A stretch of 64,000 nt of DNA, from contig NZ_KI535366.1 of NCBI RefSeq assembly GCF_000160035.2, positions 482,112 through 546,111 on the forward strand, given 5' to 3'. The notes under the pieces are model-generated. The model did no database searches. It was not told the DNA's origin and worked only from the letters and a program-made list of their open reading frames with translations. This DNA comes from Catonella morbi ATCC 51271. GTDB lineage: Bacteria; Bacillota; Clostridia; Lachnospirales; Lachnospiraceae. Both the position numbers and the translations under genes were made by a program. Below, piece by piece: positions 25,278 through 34,608 of this stretch. Within the stretch, counting starts at the first letter, position 1, and each line of letters begins with the position of its first letter.

Positions 25278-25346
25278 ATAGGAATTTCGGAGTGATTTCC
25301 TATTTCATACCAAAAGCCGGACTCCTAAATGTCTGGCTTTTGGTAT
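25278..25346. terminator. Two hairpins between convergent HIT and murG genes
   Basis: Hairpin 1 (about 25278-25304) has arms AATAGGAA/TTCCTATT. Hairpin 2 (25307-25346) has 16-base arms ATACCAAAAGCC(G)GAC/GTC(T)GGCTTTTGGTAT with one mismatch. They sit between two converging genes and probably serve as a bidirectional terminator. Confidence 0.65.
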
Positions 25347-25432
25347 ATAATTAAGTTATGCAAAAAACCAAATTAACACCCAAAGATTATACCTTGAATG
25401 GAGGAATGTAACTACGTTCTCATCTTCTGCAC

Positions 25433-26500
25433 TTATTTCACTGCAAGATTATTTATCAGGTCCATAATTATTTTAATTGAATCTGTCTGCGGACTGTTTT
25501 TCATATTACTGATATATTCTTCTCTGTTATCATATGTTCTGTAAATAATATCTAACAGACCTTCCTCAGAAATGTCCTCTTCATCAAGAACCTCTGAAAA
25601 TCCCTGATTTTTAAAGGAATCTGCGTTTAATATCTGATCTCCGCGGCTCGCTTTGGCAGGAAGCGGAATCAAAATATTAGGTATTCTGAGTGCCAAAAGC
25701 TCACATATAGCATTTGCACCGGCTCTTGATATAGCTATATCAGTAATTTTAAATATATCTTTCATTTCTTCATTGATATATTCAAACTGTGCGTATCCCT
25801 TTACTTCCTTAAGGCTGTCATCAGCCTTTCCCTTACCGCATAAATGAACCACATCAAATTTTTCGGTAAGCTTAGGCAGGATTTTTCTTACAGCTTCATT
25901 TACTGCCAAAGCTCCCAGACTTCCACCCACTACAAGAAGTACAGGCTTCTCTCCGGTAAATCCGCAAAATTTCAGTCCTTTTTCCCTATCCCCCTTAAAA
26001 AGTTCCTGCCTGATTGGAGTACCGGAAAGGATACCTTTATTTTTAGGAAGTTTTGCAAGTGCTTCCGGAAAATTCGCCAGCACATAATCAGCCTTTGGTA
26101 TGCAAAGTTTGTTTGCCAATCCCGGTGACATATCCGACTCATGAATAATCGCAGGAATTCTGCACCTTTTGGCCGCAAAAACAACCGGAACGGTAACAAA
26201 GCCGCCTTTTGAGAATACAACGTCAGGCTTAATTCTCTTTAATACTTTCATAGATTCATTATAACCTTTAAGTACTCTGAAAGGATCTGTCAAGTTTTTA
26301 GCACTTTTATAGCGTCTTAATTTTCCCGAAGATATACCTATATAATTTATTCCAAGATTTTCAATCATAGCTCTTTCCATGCCATCATAAGAGCCAATAT
26401 AATGAATCTCATAGCCTTCTTTTTTTAATTCAGGAATCAGCGCAATATTAGGTGTTACATGACCTGCTGTTCCTCCGCCTGTTAAAACTATTTTTTTCAT
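25433..26500 (-). CDS. murG: MurG, lipid II-forming GlcNAc transferase
   Basis: Adds N-acetylglucosamine to lipid I on the inner membrane face to make lipid II for peptidoglycan. It shows the N-terminal glycine loop TGGGTAGHVTPN, the second motif VVFSKGGFVTVPV, HESDMSPGLANK, and the C-terminal donor-binding loop VVGGSLGA with SRAGANAICELLAL. The 355-residue length is full. It stands alone here, outside a division/wall cluster, with a plausible promoter directly upstream. Confidence 0.96.
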   Translation of the reverse strand: MKKIVLTGGGTAGHVTPNIALIPELKKEGYEIHYIGSYDGMERAMIENLGINYIGISSGKLRRYKSAKNLTDPFRVLKGYNESMKVLKRIKPDVVFSKGGFVTVPVVFAAKRCRIPAIIHESDMSPGLANKLCIPKADYVLANFPEALAKLPKNKGILSGTPIRQELFKGDREKGLKFCGFTGEKPVLLVVGGSLGALAVNEAVRKILPKLTEKFDVVHLCGKGKADDSLKEVKGYAQFEYINEEMKDIFKITDIAISRAGANAICELLALRIPNILIPLPAKASRGDQILNADSFKNQGFSEVLDEEDISEEGLLDIIYRTYDNREEYISNMKNSPQTDSIKIIMDLINNLAVK

Positions 26501-26531
26501 TTTTTATCTCCACATTATACTTAATAGATTC

Positions 26532-26560
26532 AGTATAATTCTTTATAGGAGAAAAAACAA
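26532..26560 (-). promoter_or_regulatory. Candidate murG promoter
   Basis: Minus strand -35 TTGTTT (26555-26560) and -10 TATACT (26532-26537), 17-base spacer, about 30 bases before the murG ATG. Another TATAAT lies at about 26515-26520. Confidence 0.4.
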
Positions 26561-26580
26561 GTTATCCAAAATACAAATTC

Positions 26581-27909
26581 TTATACAAGATGTCTGAATT
26601 CATATCTTTTTCTGGAAATTACTACCGAATCGCCCCGGCTTACTTTTATTCTGTCATAGGGAAGAAGTCTTATCCCGTTTAAGAAGGTACCATTGGTAGA
26701 ATTTAAATCCGTAAGCCATAAATCCTCCTCTTCCTTATCTATCCTTGCATGAAATCTGCTGACAGTACTGTCATCTATCCTGTGATTTGTATTTTCTCCT
26801 GATTTCCCTATAAAAAACGGAAATTCTGTAAGCAATATATTATCTTCATTCATATCTTCAGATCTTAAGCAATATACTCCCTTTCCAACCATTGCACCTG
26901 TCAATAATGTCGTCTCATTATTTATAACTTCTTTTTCTTTAACAACAGGGCTTCTTACTTCCCTTATATTGTATGATGGTTCTTCCGATACAGCCACAAG
27001 CTCTTCTTCCTCATCCGCAGATTTACTTCCGATATCTGAATTCAAATAATTCCATACCTTTTTTAACTTGGATTTCATATCAATTCTTTTATCTAAGATT
27101 GAGCTCTTTTTCTTGTGCTTCTTTTCCTTACTTTTTTCCGGATTTTCCATTATTTTTCTTTTTCCCTCTTTATTTTGAACTTCTGCCCTGTAACGTTTTG
27201 CCATACTGTCAGGTGTCTCAGAAATCTCTTTATAGCCGGCTTTTGTCAACTCTTCAGAATATTTCATATTCGGTATCCCCAAATTTACCCTTTCATTTTC
27301 CTGCCTTATCAGTTCTTTTGCTCTTATGTCAAGACTCTGATAAGGAGCAGACAATATCTCCTCTGCTTTTTCCTTAATTTTGGCAATACTGCTTCCCCCG
27401 ATTTCTTTATTTAAGATATCTTCGTTGTCTTTAGCCGCCTGATACATTGAATACATCATTTTTACAGCTTTTTCATCTTTATAATCAACCTTATCCAGCA
27501 ATTTTTCAAATAAAGCGGTAAAATTACTGTCTGTAGTCAAATTACCGTAGATCCAATAAAATTCATTTTTCTTATTATAGTTCTCATAGATATAAGCTTC
27601 ATCTACAATCAACCTGTCAAACGGAAGCAGAAATTCTTCCATACTTGCATATAATCTCACTATAGAGCGCAGAAGCCCCTCCACTCTTTCTGCATTTAAC
27701 TTGTTAAGTTCAAAGCTCTGACCTATGGGTATCAACCCGTTCATATTATAACAAATATAATTTTCGTTGTTCAGGCTCTTAAATTTTGCTGTCACAAAAG
27801 CCGGTATATCATTATGGATAAGCATTTGAGTAGTATAATCTATCTGACTTATCTCTTCTGATTTCAGATAGTTCTTGCCCCCTTCTTGAATATAGCTAAA
27901 TTTCTCCAT
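26581..27909 (-). CDS. FHA-domain protein with N-terminal DUF6382
   Basis: A 442-residue cytoplasmic protein. Residues 1-190 form a DUF6382-like domain (FSYIQEGGKNYL, DYTTQMLIHNDIPAFV). A long charged Lys/Glu linker follows (about 225-330), then a C-terminal FHA domain (about 365-442) with FFIGKSGENTN, STVSRFHARI and DLNSTNGTFLNG, the residues that bind phosphothreonine. It is the last gene of the pilus run, 42 bases after a TadE gene. It probably recognises a phosphorylated partner and regulates or localises the pilus machine. No kinase is in the window. Confidence 0.87.
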   Translation of the reverse strand: MEKFSYIQEGGKNYLKSEEISQIDYTTQMLIHNDIPAFVTAKFKSLNNENYICYNMNGLIPIGQSFELNKLNAERVEGLLRSIVRLYASMEEFLLPFDRLIVDEAYIYENYNKKNEFYWIYGNLTTDSNFTALFEKLLDKVDYKDEKAVKMMYSMYQAAKDNEDILNKEIGGSSIAKIKEKAEEILSAPYQSLDIRAKELIRQENERVNLGIPNMKYSEELTKAGYKEISETPDSMAKRYRAEVQNKEGKRKIMENPEKSKEKKHKKKSSILDKRIDMKSKLKKVWNYLNSDIGSKSADEEEELVAVSEEPSYNIREVRSPVVKEKEVINNETTLLTGAMVGKGVYCLRSEDMNEDNILLTEFPFFIGKSGENTNHRIDDSTVSRFHARIDKEEEDLWLTDLNSTNGTFLNGIRLLPYDRIKVSRGDSVVISRKRYEFRHLV

Positions 27910-27951
27910 ATAAAAATTTCCTCCAATGCAAAATACCGATTAAGTCTATAG

Positions 27952-28377
27952 CTATTTGGCTTCCTTATCGTCACTCAGGCTTTCCAAGGCCCCCATTCTC
28001 CTCACAAACTGTGCCGGCATATATTCTTTATACTCTTCTTCAAATTTACCATCTGTTAAATCTTTATCAAGGTATTCCGATACAAACGGAAATATTTTGA
28101 ATTTAGCTTCTGCTGACGCAGTCCATTTTCCTCCGGTTTTATAGCTGTTCATATCTTCATAAGTTAAATAAAACAAATTTTCTTTACCTCCCTCAGGAAA
28201 TTCCCATTCTCCCTCTATGTCTTCTGCTACATATTTTATAAGTGCTGACCTCACTTCACTTCTTAAGACTACTATGTCACGCTCATAATATGCAAAGAAA
28301 ATAATTGCAAACATTGCAATTATAAGCATGGGAAATATGATAGCAGCCTCAATAACCATACTCCCTTTTAACTTCAT
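27952..28377 (-). CDS. TadE-like pseudopilin
   Basis: A 141-residue protein beginning MKLKGSMVIEAAIIFPMLII, the TadE form: a short basic leader, the conserved Glu, and one hydrophobic helix, followed by a soluble domain. The leader cleavage site would be G-S/M with Glu at about +5. It overlaps the prepilin peptidase gene by four bases, and that enzyme is the likely processor. It is probably a minor pilin of the Flp pilus. Confidence 0.83.
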   Translation of the reverse strand: MKLKGSMVIEAAIIFPMLIIAMFAIIFFAYYERDIVVLRSEVRSALIKYVAEDIEGEWEFPEGGKENLFYLTYEDMNSYKTGGKWTASAEAKFKIFPFVSEYLDKDLTDGKFEEEYKEYMPAQFVRRMGALESLSDDKEAK

Positions 28378-28796
28378 ATTTTCTCCCTTAATAAAATTTT
28401 CGCCAGAATAAATGCTGTAAATATAAACGGAATAAAAGGAAGCTCCTTGTGCCTTTGCCTAAGTCCGAATTTTATGACTGCAAATGCCAAAAAGAGAAGG
28501 TCTGAAATGAAAAATATTATCATCATATACATTACTCCGTTTTCTATTCCAATCAATGATAAAACTATAGCATCTGCCATTCCAAAAGCCTGTTTTGTCA
28601 CAAGACTGACAGACACAAGGAAAACTGCTGATATTATCCCAAAGAAATCTACATTATTATTCCATATAGATATCCCAAGCCAAACAACTATAACCGGTAG
28701 TAATATAAATATATGTATCTCTTTTTTCTTAAAATCAATCACAGCCAATGAGCCTAATAAAACCATATTAATCATGTATTTTCCCACATCTTTCAC
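28374..28796 (-). CDS. Prepilin peptidase (TadV/CpaA type, A24 family)
   Basis: A 140-residue membrane aspartic peptidase with four to five helices and the two catalytic Asp positions expected: DFKKKEI near residue 21 and GMADAIV near 72. It lacks the methyltransferase domain of larger prepilin peptidases, as is normal for Tad systems. It cleaves Flp pilin and pseudopilin leaders. GTG at 28796 overlaps the upstream gene by 29 bases; an ATG at codon 8 is a possible alternative start. Confidence 0.85.
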   Translation of the reverse strand: MKDVGKYMINMVLLGSLAVIDFKKKEIHIFILLPVIVVWLGISIWNNNVDFFGIISAVFLVSVSLVTKQAFGMADAIVLSLIGIENGVMYMMIIFFISDLLFLAFAVIKFGLRQRHKELPFIPFIFTAFILAKILLREKI

Positions 28797-29403
28797 AGGG
28801 ACGAAGTCCTCTCGCTTCTGCCTCTGTCTTCTTCATTGTTGTCACAGTTCTTTTTATCCCCGGACAGGTTTTGTTCTTATGTATCCTGTTTCCTTCAGAA
28901 GTAATGTATACTATTCCGCCAAGTTTTCCTCTTGCACAATATTCGCAGGGATAATATTTAGCTCCGCCTTTATTTCTTAAATGATTTACAGATGAAAAAT
29001 CTACTTCTCTGACTGATATTTTTATATGACTGCAAATATTACTGGTATGATATACCTGTCCTGTCTTAGTTACAAAGACTATTCTGTTATCCTCCGCATC
29101 TCCGCCCTCTTTGTTTTTATAATATCGCCCCGTAAACGGTCTGGCTACAGCCATCCTTTCAAAGTATGTTCCGTTAAGAAGCTCTCCTTTGCCTATTTCT
29201 ATAAGTTTTACTTCTTCACCTGTCTCTTCCTCGGTAACATAGGCCAGTTTTGCTATTTCCCTGGCTTTATCCGCCGCATCTGCATTTAGCTTTTCCTGAG
29301 TTTGTAAAAAACTTGTCCAAAATATTAAAATACTGACCGCCAATATAAATAGCGGCATGGCAAGTGCTGACTCTATAGTTAGACTTCCTCTTAGTTTTTT
29401 CAC
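28768..29403 (-). CDS. TadE-like pseudopilin with two C-terminal Cys motifs
   Basis: A 211-residue protein starting MKKLRGSLTIESALAMPLFI, a TadE-type leader and helix. The unusual part is residues about 115-211, where two similar segments occur: VYHTSNIC...YYPCEYC and RIHKNKTC...LRPCERC. Each has the order His-x3-Cys then Pro-Cys-x2-Cys, resembling the small metal-binding motif at the C-terminus of some nucleases and Ada-like domains. This suggests a pilus tip or minor subunit carrying two metal or redox centres outside the cell. The start is GTG at 29403 with GAGG upstream. The 241-base gap before it holds no gene. Confidence 0.8.
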   Translation of the reverse strand: MKKLRGSLTIESALAMPLFILAVSILIFWTSFLQTQEKLNADAADKAREIAKLAYVTEEETGEEVKLIEIGKGELLNGTYFERMAVARPFTGRYYKNKEGGDAEDNRIVFVTKTGQVYHTSNICSHIKISVREVDFSSVNHLRNKGGAKYYPCEYCARGKLGGIVYITSEGNRIHKNKTCPGIKRTVTTMKKTEAEARGLRPCERCGKIHD

Positions 29404-29644
29404 CTTTTACCTCATATTATTAATTTCCGGCTGCTATAGACTGCTCATATAATGGTGTTAAAATGATTTTTTCTGATCATTGATTTTGTTTGATTCCACT
29501 TTTTATTGGGATATAAAAATTTTTATGAAAGAAATATGATCAAAAAACAAGATACAGCCTAAAAGCAGGGTGACATACTATTCCTTAAATACACTAAATA
29601 ACAACTCCTTTCTTTAACCATATATGAGCACTCTATAGCAGCCT

Positions 29645-31180
29645 TCATTCCCTACAAAGACTTTGCGACAACTGTATAGACGATTCCCAAGGACTTACAT
29701 TTTTTCCGACTATGCCATCAAGCAGGGATAATCTGAAAATCCTCGGTACTGTTTTAATTCTGACTTCACCGTTGATTCCGGCAAAAAGACTGTCAGCCCT
29801 GAATCCATCATAGTATCTGACTTTTATGTTTTGTTCTATCAACTTAACCATTCTTGTCGGAAGGTTGGCAGATACAAGTAAAAGAAAAGAATCCAAAAAA
29901 CCTTCGTATTTCAGCTTTATTCCTTCTGCTTTTCCGGGAAGAAGCGGAATTTCTTCTCCTTTCAGAAGTTTTTTTACTTCATTTTTCGCCTCATCCATAG
30001 ACCAGCCCATAAGAATACCTGTTTTAATAATCTCTATAGCCGCAGGCATGGCTAAGACTCCCGCAATGGCTGCAGCTATTGCTTCCGCCTCTGCAACCTT
30101 ATCCTGTCTGGTAAGAAAATAACCGTACTGAACTATAGTTCTTATTCCAAATATCCTATTGGTTACAGAGCCCAGATTTGCTTCATCACTGTCTTTACCG
30201 ACTATTAAATACTCTATTCCGTATTTAAGGGCTTCTCTTTTTTCATTTTCTTTAGCCGGTGATAAAAAATTCTTAAAATGTTCCTTTGCATAAAGTATCA
30301 TAAGCCCTGTATCTATCAGGTTAGTCTTTTCTTTTTCCGTTGTTTGTATTTCATTCCAGGTTGTAGGTTCTATCTTTAATTTTGACACCATTTTACCCGA
30401 AGGAAGAAACACTCCGAGAAGACCGCCTGCTGTGCCTTCACCGGTAGCAGTATCAAGGTTTTTTTGACACTGTTTATACTTTTTTTCTGCTTCGGATTTC
30501 TTCATTGGTTTTGCTTTGTCTTCATCCGCTTTCATACCACTGTCTACCCCAAGCGTATCGGATTTAGATAAAGCCTGCACCTTTATTCCCGGGCTTACCT
30601 TATCTTTTATCTTCTTGATATCTTCTGCCTTTTCTTCAAGTTTTTTCTTTTGTCTTTCAAGTTCTATAAGCTTTTTTTCAGCCTCTACCTTTAACTTAAG
30701 TGCTTTTTTTAATGCATCTGTTCCATTTTCAGCCCCATTTAATATATTGGCATTGTTAAGCATTTTCTTTCCGATACTTCCTGCTACTCCATACTTCATG
30801 TAAGCTGATACCTGTTTTGCAAAATAATAACAGTTATTTTCAGTTAAATTTTCTTTATAGTCAATTTCTGTAAAGTCTGCGGTAGTTCCCAAATAATCAC
30901 CCCTACCTGAAGGCAGCATTTTGGCAAGATAGGAATTACCGAGCTTCTTAGCTCCTTCCTCCCCTTGTAATTCAGAAGCATCCACAAAAAGTATGTGATA
31001 ATCATCCCATATCTCTCTTTGGTATTCCGCCAAAATATTCTGAACTGCAAGATAAGAATCATCCAATGCAACCTCCCTTGCCACTGTCACCCTTGCAGAC
31101 TCCAAAAGACTTCCGACTAAAGCTATAACCAAGAGGAGAGCCAATGATAAAAATATGGTTACACTTCCCTTTGCTTTCAT
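29645..31180 (-). CDS. DUF5702 family secreted protein of the Tad locus (TadG-like)
   Basis: A 511-residue protein with a TadG/TadE-like leader and helix (MKAKGSVTIFLSLALLLVIA), followed by a long extracytoplasmic domain with a coiled coil at about 165-195 (Lys/Glu-rich) and a hydrophobic segment around 365-395. DUF5702 proteins are typical of clostridial Tad loci and are thought to be minor or anchoring components. AAAAGGAGG precedes the ATG. It sits 18 bases after the Flp1 pilin gene. Confidence 0.82.
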   Translation of the reverse strand: MKAKGSVTIFLSLALLLVIALVGSLLESARVTVAREVALDDSYLAVQNILAEYQREIWDDYHILFVDASELQGEEGAKKLGNSYLAKMLPSGRGDYLGTTADFTEIDYKENLTENNCYYFAKQVSAYMKYGVAGSIGKKMLNNANILNGAENGTDALKKALKLKVEAEKKLIELERQKKKLEEKAEDIKKIKDKVSPGIKVQALSKSDTLGVDSGMKADEDKAKPMKKSEAEKKYKQCQKNLDTATGEGTAGGLLGVFLPSGKMVSKLKIEPTTWNEIQTTEKEKTNLIDTGLMILYAKEHFKNFLSPAKENEKREALKYGIEYLIVGKDSDEANLGSVTNRIFGIRTIVQYGYFLTRQDKVAEAEAIAAAIAGVLAMPAAIEIIKTGILMGWSMDEAKNEVKKLLKGEEIPLLPGKAEGIKLKYEGFLDSFLLLVSANLPTRMVKLIEQNIKVRYYDGFRADSLFAGINGEVRIKTVPRIFRLSLLDGIVGKNVSPWESSIQLSQSLCRE

Positions 31181-31198
31181 TCTCTCCTCCTTTTATGA

Positions 31199-31456
31199 CT
31201 ATTTTAGCGGTGCTATTATTTCTTTCTGATTTCCTTTTATCTTGTTAAAAATTTCATCAATCATTGCTTTTAAGTTTTTTCTAAAAATGATGATTAAGCC
31301 CAGTACAATAACCAAAATCAGAATAATCTCAATTACTGCCAATCCCCTGTTATCTCCTTTTATCTCTTGCCATCTTTCCTTTGCAAGCATCTTTTTTACT
31401 TCTAAGCTGTAGAAGACTTCCTTTGATTTTTCCTTCAAGTTCTCTAAAAAACGCAT
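31199..31456 (-). CDS. Flp1 family type IVb pilin
   Basis: An 85-residue major pilin candidate. It has a basic leader of about 37 residues ending in the type IVb cleavage region GDNRGLAVIEIILILVIVL (cleavage after Gly, with conserved Glu at +5), one long hydrophobic helix, and a short C-terminus. The length is normal for the Flp1 family. AAAGGAGA lies ahead of the ATG. It is encoded between TadC and the DUF5702 protein. Confidence 0.88.
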   Translation of the reverse strand: MRFLENLKEKSKEVFYSLEVKKMLAKERWQEIKGDNRGLAVIEIILILVIVLGLIIIFRKNLKAMIDEIFNKIKGNQKEIIAPLK

Positions 31457-31468
31457 AAATTTCTCCTT

Positions 31469-32683
31469 TCATACTGCCATTAGGGCAGGTACCATAATAA
31501 TTAACATAATAAGTACAAGCTGTAACATCATAGGTAAAAGTAATTTTGTGTCAGCAACTTCACCCATGACCTTTGCCCGATTTCTTCTTTCAAACATGGC
31601 TGCTTCCGACTCTGCTTCAAGTCTTGCCAGCAGCTGTCCCGAACCAAGTTTAAGGCTTTGGTTTATTACTGATACAAACTTTGCATACTGTGTTCCGCCT
31701 ATTCTCTTTCCAAAGTTTTCATAAGCTTCTCTTTCTGTCTTTCCGTTGGCTGTCTCCCAAAGTGTCAGCCTGATTTCTTCACTCAGACTTTTATTGGAAG
31801 CAAAACCGGCTTCAAGTTTTTTCCAAATAGCAGATACACTTAACCCTGCTCCCAAAAGAATCACAAATCGCCCCACAAACTCCGTATAACCATTTTTCAG
31901 CTCCTCCTCCCTATCTTTTATCTTCTTTTTATTATTTTCGTTAAAGCTGACAAAAAGACAAATTATCAGCAATAAAGTAAAACCTGTTATACTTCCTGTA
32001 ATCTCTTCCTTAGGGATAAATACTTTTACGCCATGCCCTTCTACTTCACCCGGTATCTCTATAATTTCATTTTCTCCGCCTACAAGCAGCCTATCCATCT
32101 CATCCTTTACTGCAAGCCTTATTCTTTCCTCTTCAGTCAGAAGTTTCGGAAATACTGTAATATCAACATTTCTTTCAGCTTCCTTACCTTCATAGGCTAC
32201 CAATAATTTTACAGTTAAAAGCTGTTTCTCTTTAACCAAATCAAAATTAATATCACCGTTCTCAAGTAAAACCCCGCTTTCACTTGTACTAAAACTTATA
32301 TTTACGGGATTTTCCGGCAGGCTTGAAGGAATATTTACTCCGGTAAGTACTTTTTCCCTGCTTTCACCTTCTCTGAACATTGATTTTTCTACCTGATCCA
32401 GGGTTTTTATTAAATAATTTTGTATTTCACCTTCTGCAATCTTCTTTGCTCCTATCTGACCTGTGTATTGTAATTGTTCTTTATCATCTATCCCTGAAAC
32501 TTCCATTCCAAAATTTATATCTTCTGCATTCTCATAAGACTCAGGTCTTTTAAGCTTAGTTATTTCTATATTTTTCAGGCTACTGTCATATATAATTCCT
32601 GCTATAATACCTAAGATTGAAATAAGCACGGCTGCTAGAATAATTTTCTTCTGTTTTTTATCAAATGATTTGTATATTTCCAT
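31469..32683 (-). CDS. tadC: TadC-like type II secretion F family membrane protein
   Basis: A 404-residue platform protein. A first helix at about 12-32 is followed by a soluble region (40-220), a second helix (about 232-250), the cytoplasmic T2SSF domain (LLARLEAESEAAMFERRNRAKVMGE) and a final helix pair at 375-402. The long soluble N-terminal insert is unlike proteobacterial TadC but common in clostridial loci. With TadB it forms the inner-membrane base of pilus assembly. Confidence 0.85.
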   Translation of the reverse strand: MEIYKSFDKKQKKIILAAVLISILGIIAGIIYDSSLKNIEITKLKRPESYENAEDINFGMEVSGIDDKEQLQYTGQIGAKKIAEGEIQNYLIKTLDQVEKSMFREGESREKVLTGVNIPSSLPENPVNISFSTSESGVLLENGDINFDLVKEKQLLTVKLLVAYEGKEAERNVDITVFPKLLTEEERIRLAVKDEMDRLLVGGENEIIEIPGEVEGHGVKVFIPKEEITGSITGFTLLLIICLFVSFNENNKKKIKDREEELKNGYTEFVGRFVILLGAGLSVSAIWKKLEAGFASNKSLSEEIRLTLWETANGKTEREAYENFGKRIGGTQYAKFVSVINQSLKLGSGQLLARLEAESEAAMFERRNRAKVMGEVADTKLLLPMMLQLVLIMLIIMVPALMAV

Positions 32684-32684
32684 T

Positions 32685-33422
32685 TCACACCTTAATATCC
32701 GTTATTTTGTCAAACCAAAGGCAGCAAAAACCATATCCTGCCAATACCCCGCTCATAACAAGCCTGCCTAAGATCCCTTGGTATAAACTGTTCATCATAT
32801 CGGCCATTGAAATATTCATATATAACAATATTGCCGGCAGTATTGCTGTCATAAACTTACTTTCAAGCTTCTTACCGCTTATAAATGCCTGTATTTCTCT
32901 TTCCATTTCATTTTTGTCCACTATGCATTTTATAGTATGATCCATTACCTTTATAAGATTACCTCCCGCTCTTTTTGAAACCTTACAGACCTCCGCAAAC
33001 TGATTTATATCTTCTATACCGCTTCTTTTTCCGAAATCATATAAAATATCTTCAACCGGTATATTCATTCTCAGGCTGCTTTCCATAGATATAATCTCTG
33101 TAATTATCAGTGAGTCATTATTATACAGACTGTAAAGTCTTTCTCTTGCAGATAATATTGCCCTTTCAAGCGAAGTTCCGGCTTTTAATGAAGACATTAT
33201 TACCTGCAAAAATTCTATAAACTGAGCCGATAATTCATTCTTTCTTTTTTCAATCAGTTTCTTCTTATTAACTTTTTCAAATATTATTACAAACGGGATA
33301 ATTATCAGAATTCCTACAATAGATTTGTAAAATAGCATTCCCAGACTTACAGATATTAAAAACCAGATTCCGATCAGTTTAAGCCATTCCGGCTTAGTTC
33401 TTTTATATATTGAATAATTCAT
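32685..33422 (-). CDS. tadB: TadB-like type II secretion F family membrane protein
   Basis: About 245 residues with helices near 12-45, a cytoplasmic T2SSF domain (ELSAQFIEFLQVIMSSLKAGTSLERAI, RSGIEDINQFAEVCKVSKRAGGN) and two C-terminal helices. I chose the ATG at 33422 (MNYSIYKRTKP); the upstream TTG at 33446 would overlap the ATPase gene more without a better ribosome site. It lies two bases before tadC and partners it as the assembly platform. Confidence 0.87.
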   Translation of the reverse strand: MNYSIYKRTKPEWLKLIGIWFLISVSLGMLFYKSIVGILIIIPFVIIFEKVNKKKLIEKRKNELSAQFIEFLQVIMSSLKAGTSLERAILSARERLYSLYNNDSLIITEIISMESSLRMNIPVEDILYDFGKRSGIEDINQFAEVCKVSKRAGGNLIKVMDHTIKCIVDKNEMEREIQAFISGKKLESKFMTAILPAILLYMNISMADMMNSLYQGILGRLVMSGVLAGYGFCCLWFDKITDIKV

Positions 33423-34608
33423 CTTTCTTAAACCCTGCCATTTCAAACTTTGACATTCTTAGCGGTGTCCCACACCTTATCAATCCTGAATCAGACTTAT
33501 ACTCAAATATTTGATTGAGCACAATGTTTCCATCCTTCTCGTACAGTTCACTTATTTCCAAAACCTTTCTTTTGCCATCTTTAAGCCTTCCAAGATAAAT
33601 AATATAATCAACAGCAGATACAATCTGTCTTTTAGCCGCTGCCAAAGGTATATTGGAGCCGGTAAGCACAAGGGTTTCAAGTCTTGATACGGTATCAGCG
33701 GCTGAGTTAGAGTGTATGGTTGATTCTCCGTAATGCCCTGTATTAAAGGCATTAAGCAGCATTATAGCCGCCTTACCGTCTCTTACCTCTCCAACCAGTA
33801 TCCTATCCGGTCTCATTCTTAAAGAAGATTTAATCAGGTCGCCTATGCCTATCTCACCTTTACCTTCTACATTTGCGTTTCTGGTTTCCATCTGAACCAG
33901 ATTAGGTATACCGAAAAGTTGCAATTCTGCCGAATCTTCAATAATAATTACTCTTTCCTTCTTAGGTATATAATCAGCAAGAGCATTCAAAAATGAAGTT
34001 TTACCGGAAGAAGTTCCGCCACTGACTATGATATTACAGCCTGTTTCCATGACTATTTTTATAAAATCAGCTGCCTCTTCCGTAAGAGTGCCAAATTCAA
34101 GCAGCCTTTTCATTGTCATAGGAATTTTGGGAAATTTTCTTATGGTTACTACCGCCCCGCCAAGAGCTATCGGAGGAAGCACAACATTTACCCTTGAGCC
34201 GTCCGAAAGTCTGGCATCTACTATAGGCTCAGCTTCGTTTACAGTACGGTTTACCTTCGCTACTATCTGCTGGATTATGTCTTCAAGTTCTTCTTCTGAG
34301 CCTATCCTACCCTCAAATTTTTGAATTTTACCCACTCTTTCTATAAAAATATTCTCAGGTCCGTTTACCATAATCTCAGAAATACTTTCATCATCTATAA
34401 GCTGTTGCAATACACCGAGCCGCCTTACCGAGTTAAAGATTTCAATACAGAGATTTTTCTTTTCTGTTATACTGATATATTCGTCACTGCTTAGGTTTAG
34501 AACTCTTTCTTCAATCTCGTTCATAACCTCTTCATCAGTAAGTTCCCTTGAAAAATCCAGTCTTTCAAGCAATTCTTCTTTTATTCTATAACCAAGTGTC
34601 TGTTCCAA
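33403..34608 (-). CDS. tadA: CpaF/TadA family pilus assembly ATPase
   Basis: A 401-residue secretion ATPase that powers pilus assembly. It has Walker A GGTSSGKTSFLNAL near residue 200, the Asp box IIEDSAELQL, LLVGEVRDGKAAIMLLNAFNTGHYG (Walker B and His box), and the N-terminal DDESISEIMVNGPENIFIER region. Length and motifs are complete. The start is TTG at 34608, overlapping the TadZ gene by 23 bases. It belongs to the hexameric motor class shared with VirB11 and GspE. Confidence 0.93.
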   Translation of the reverse strand: MEQTLGYRIKEELLERLDFSRELTDEEVMNEIEERVLNLSSDEYISITEKKNLCIEIFNSVRRLGVLQQLIDDESISEIMVNGPENIFIERVGKIQKFEGRIGSEEELEDIIQQIVAKVNRTVNEAEPIVDARLSDGSRVNVVLPPIALGGAVVTIRKFPKIPMTMKRLLEFGTLTEEAADFIKIVMETGCNIIVSGGTSSGKTSFLNALADYIPKKERVIIIEDSAELQLFGIPNLVQMETRNANVEGKGEIGIGDLIKSSLRMRPDRILVGEVRDGKAAIMLLNAFNTGHYGESTIHSNSAADTVSRLETLVLTGSNIPLAAAKRQIVSAVDYIIYLGRLKDGKRKVLEISELYEKDGNIVLNQIFEYKSDSGLIRCGTPLRMSKFEMAGFKKDELFNI

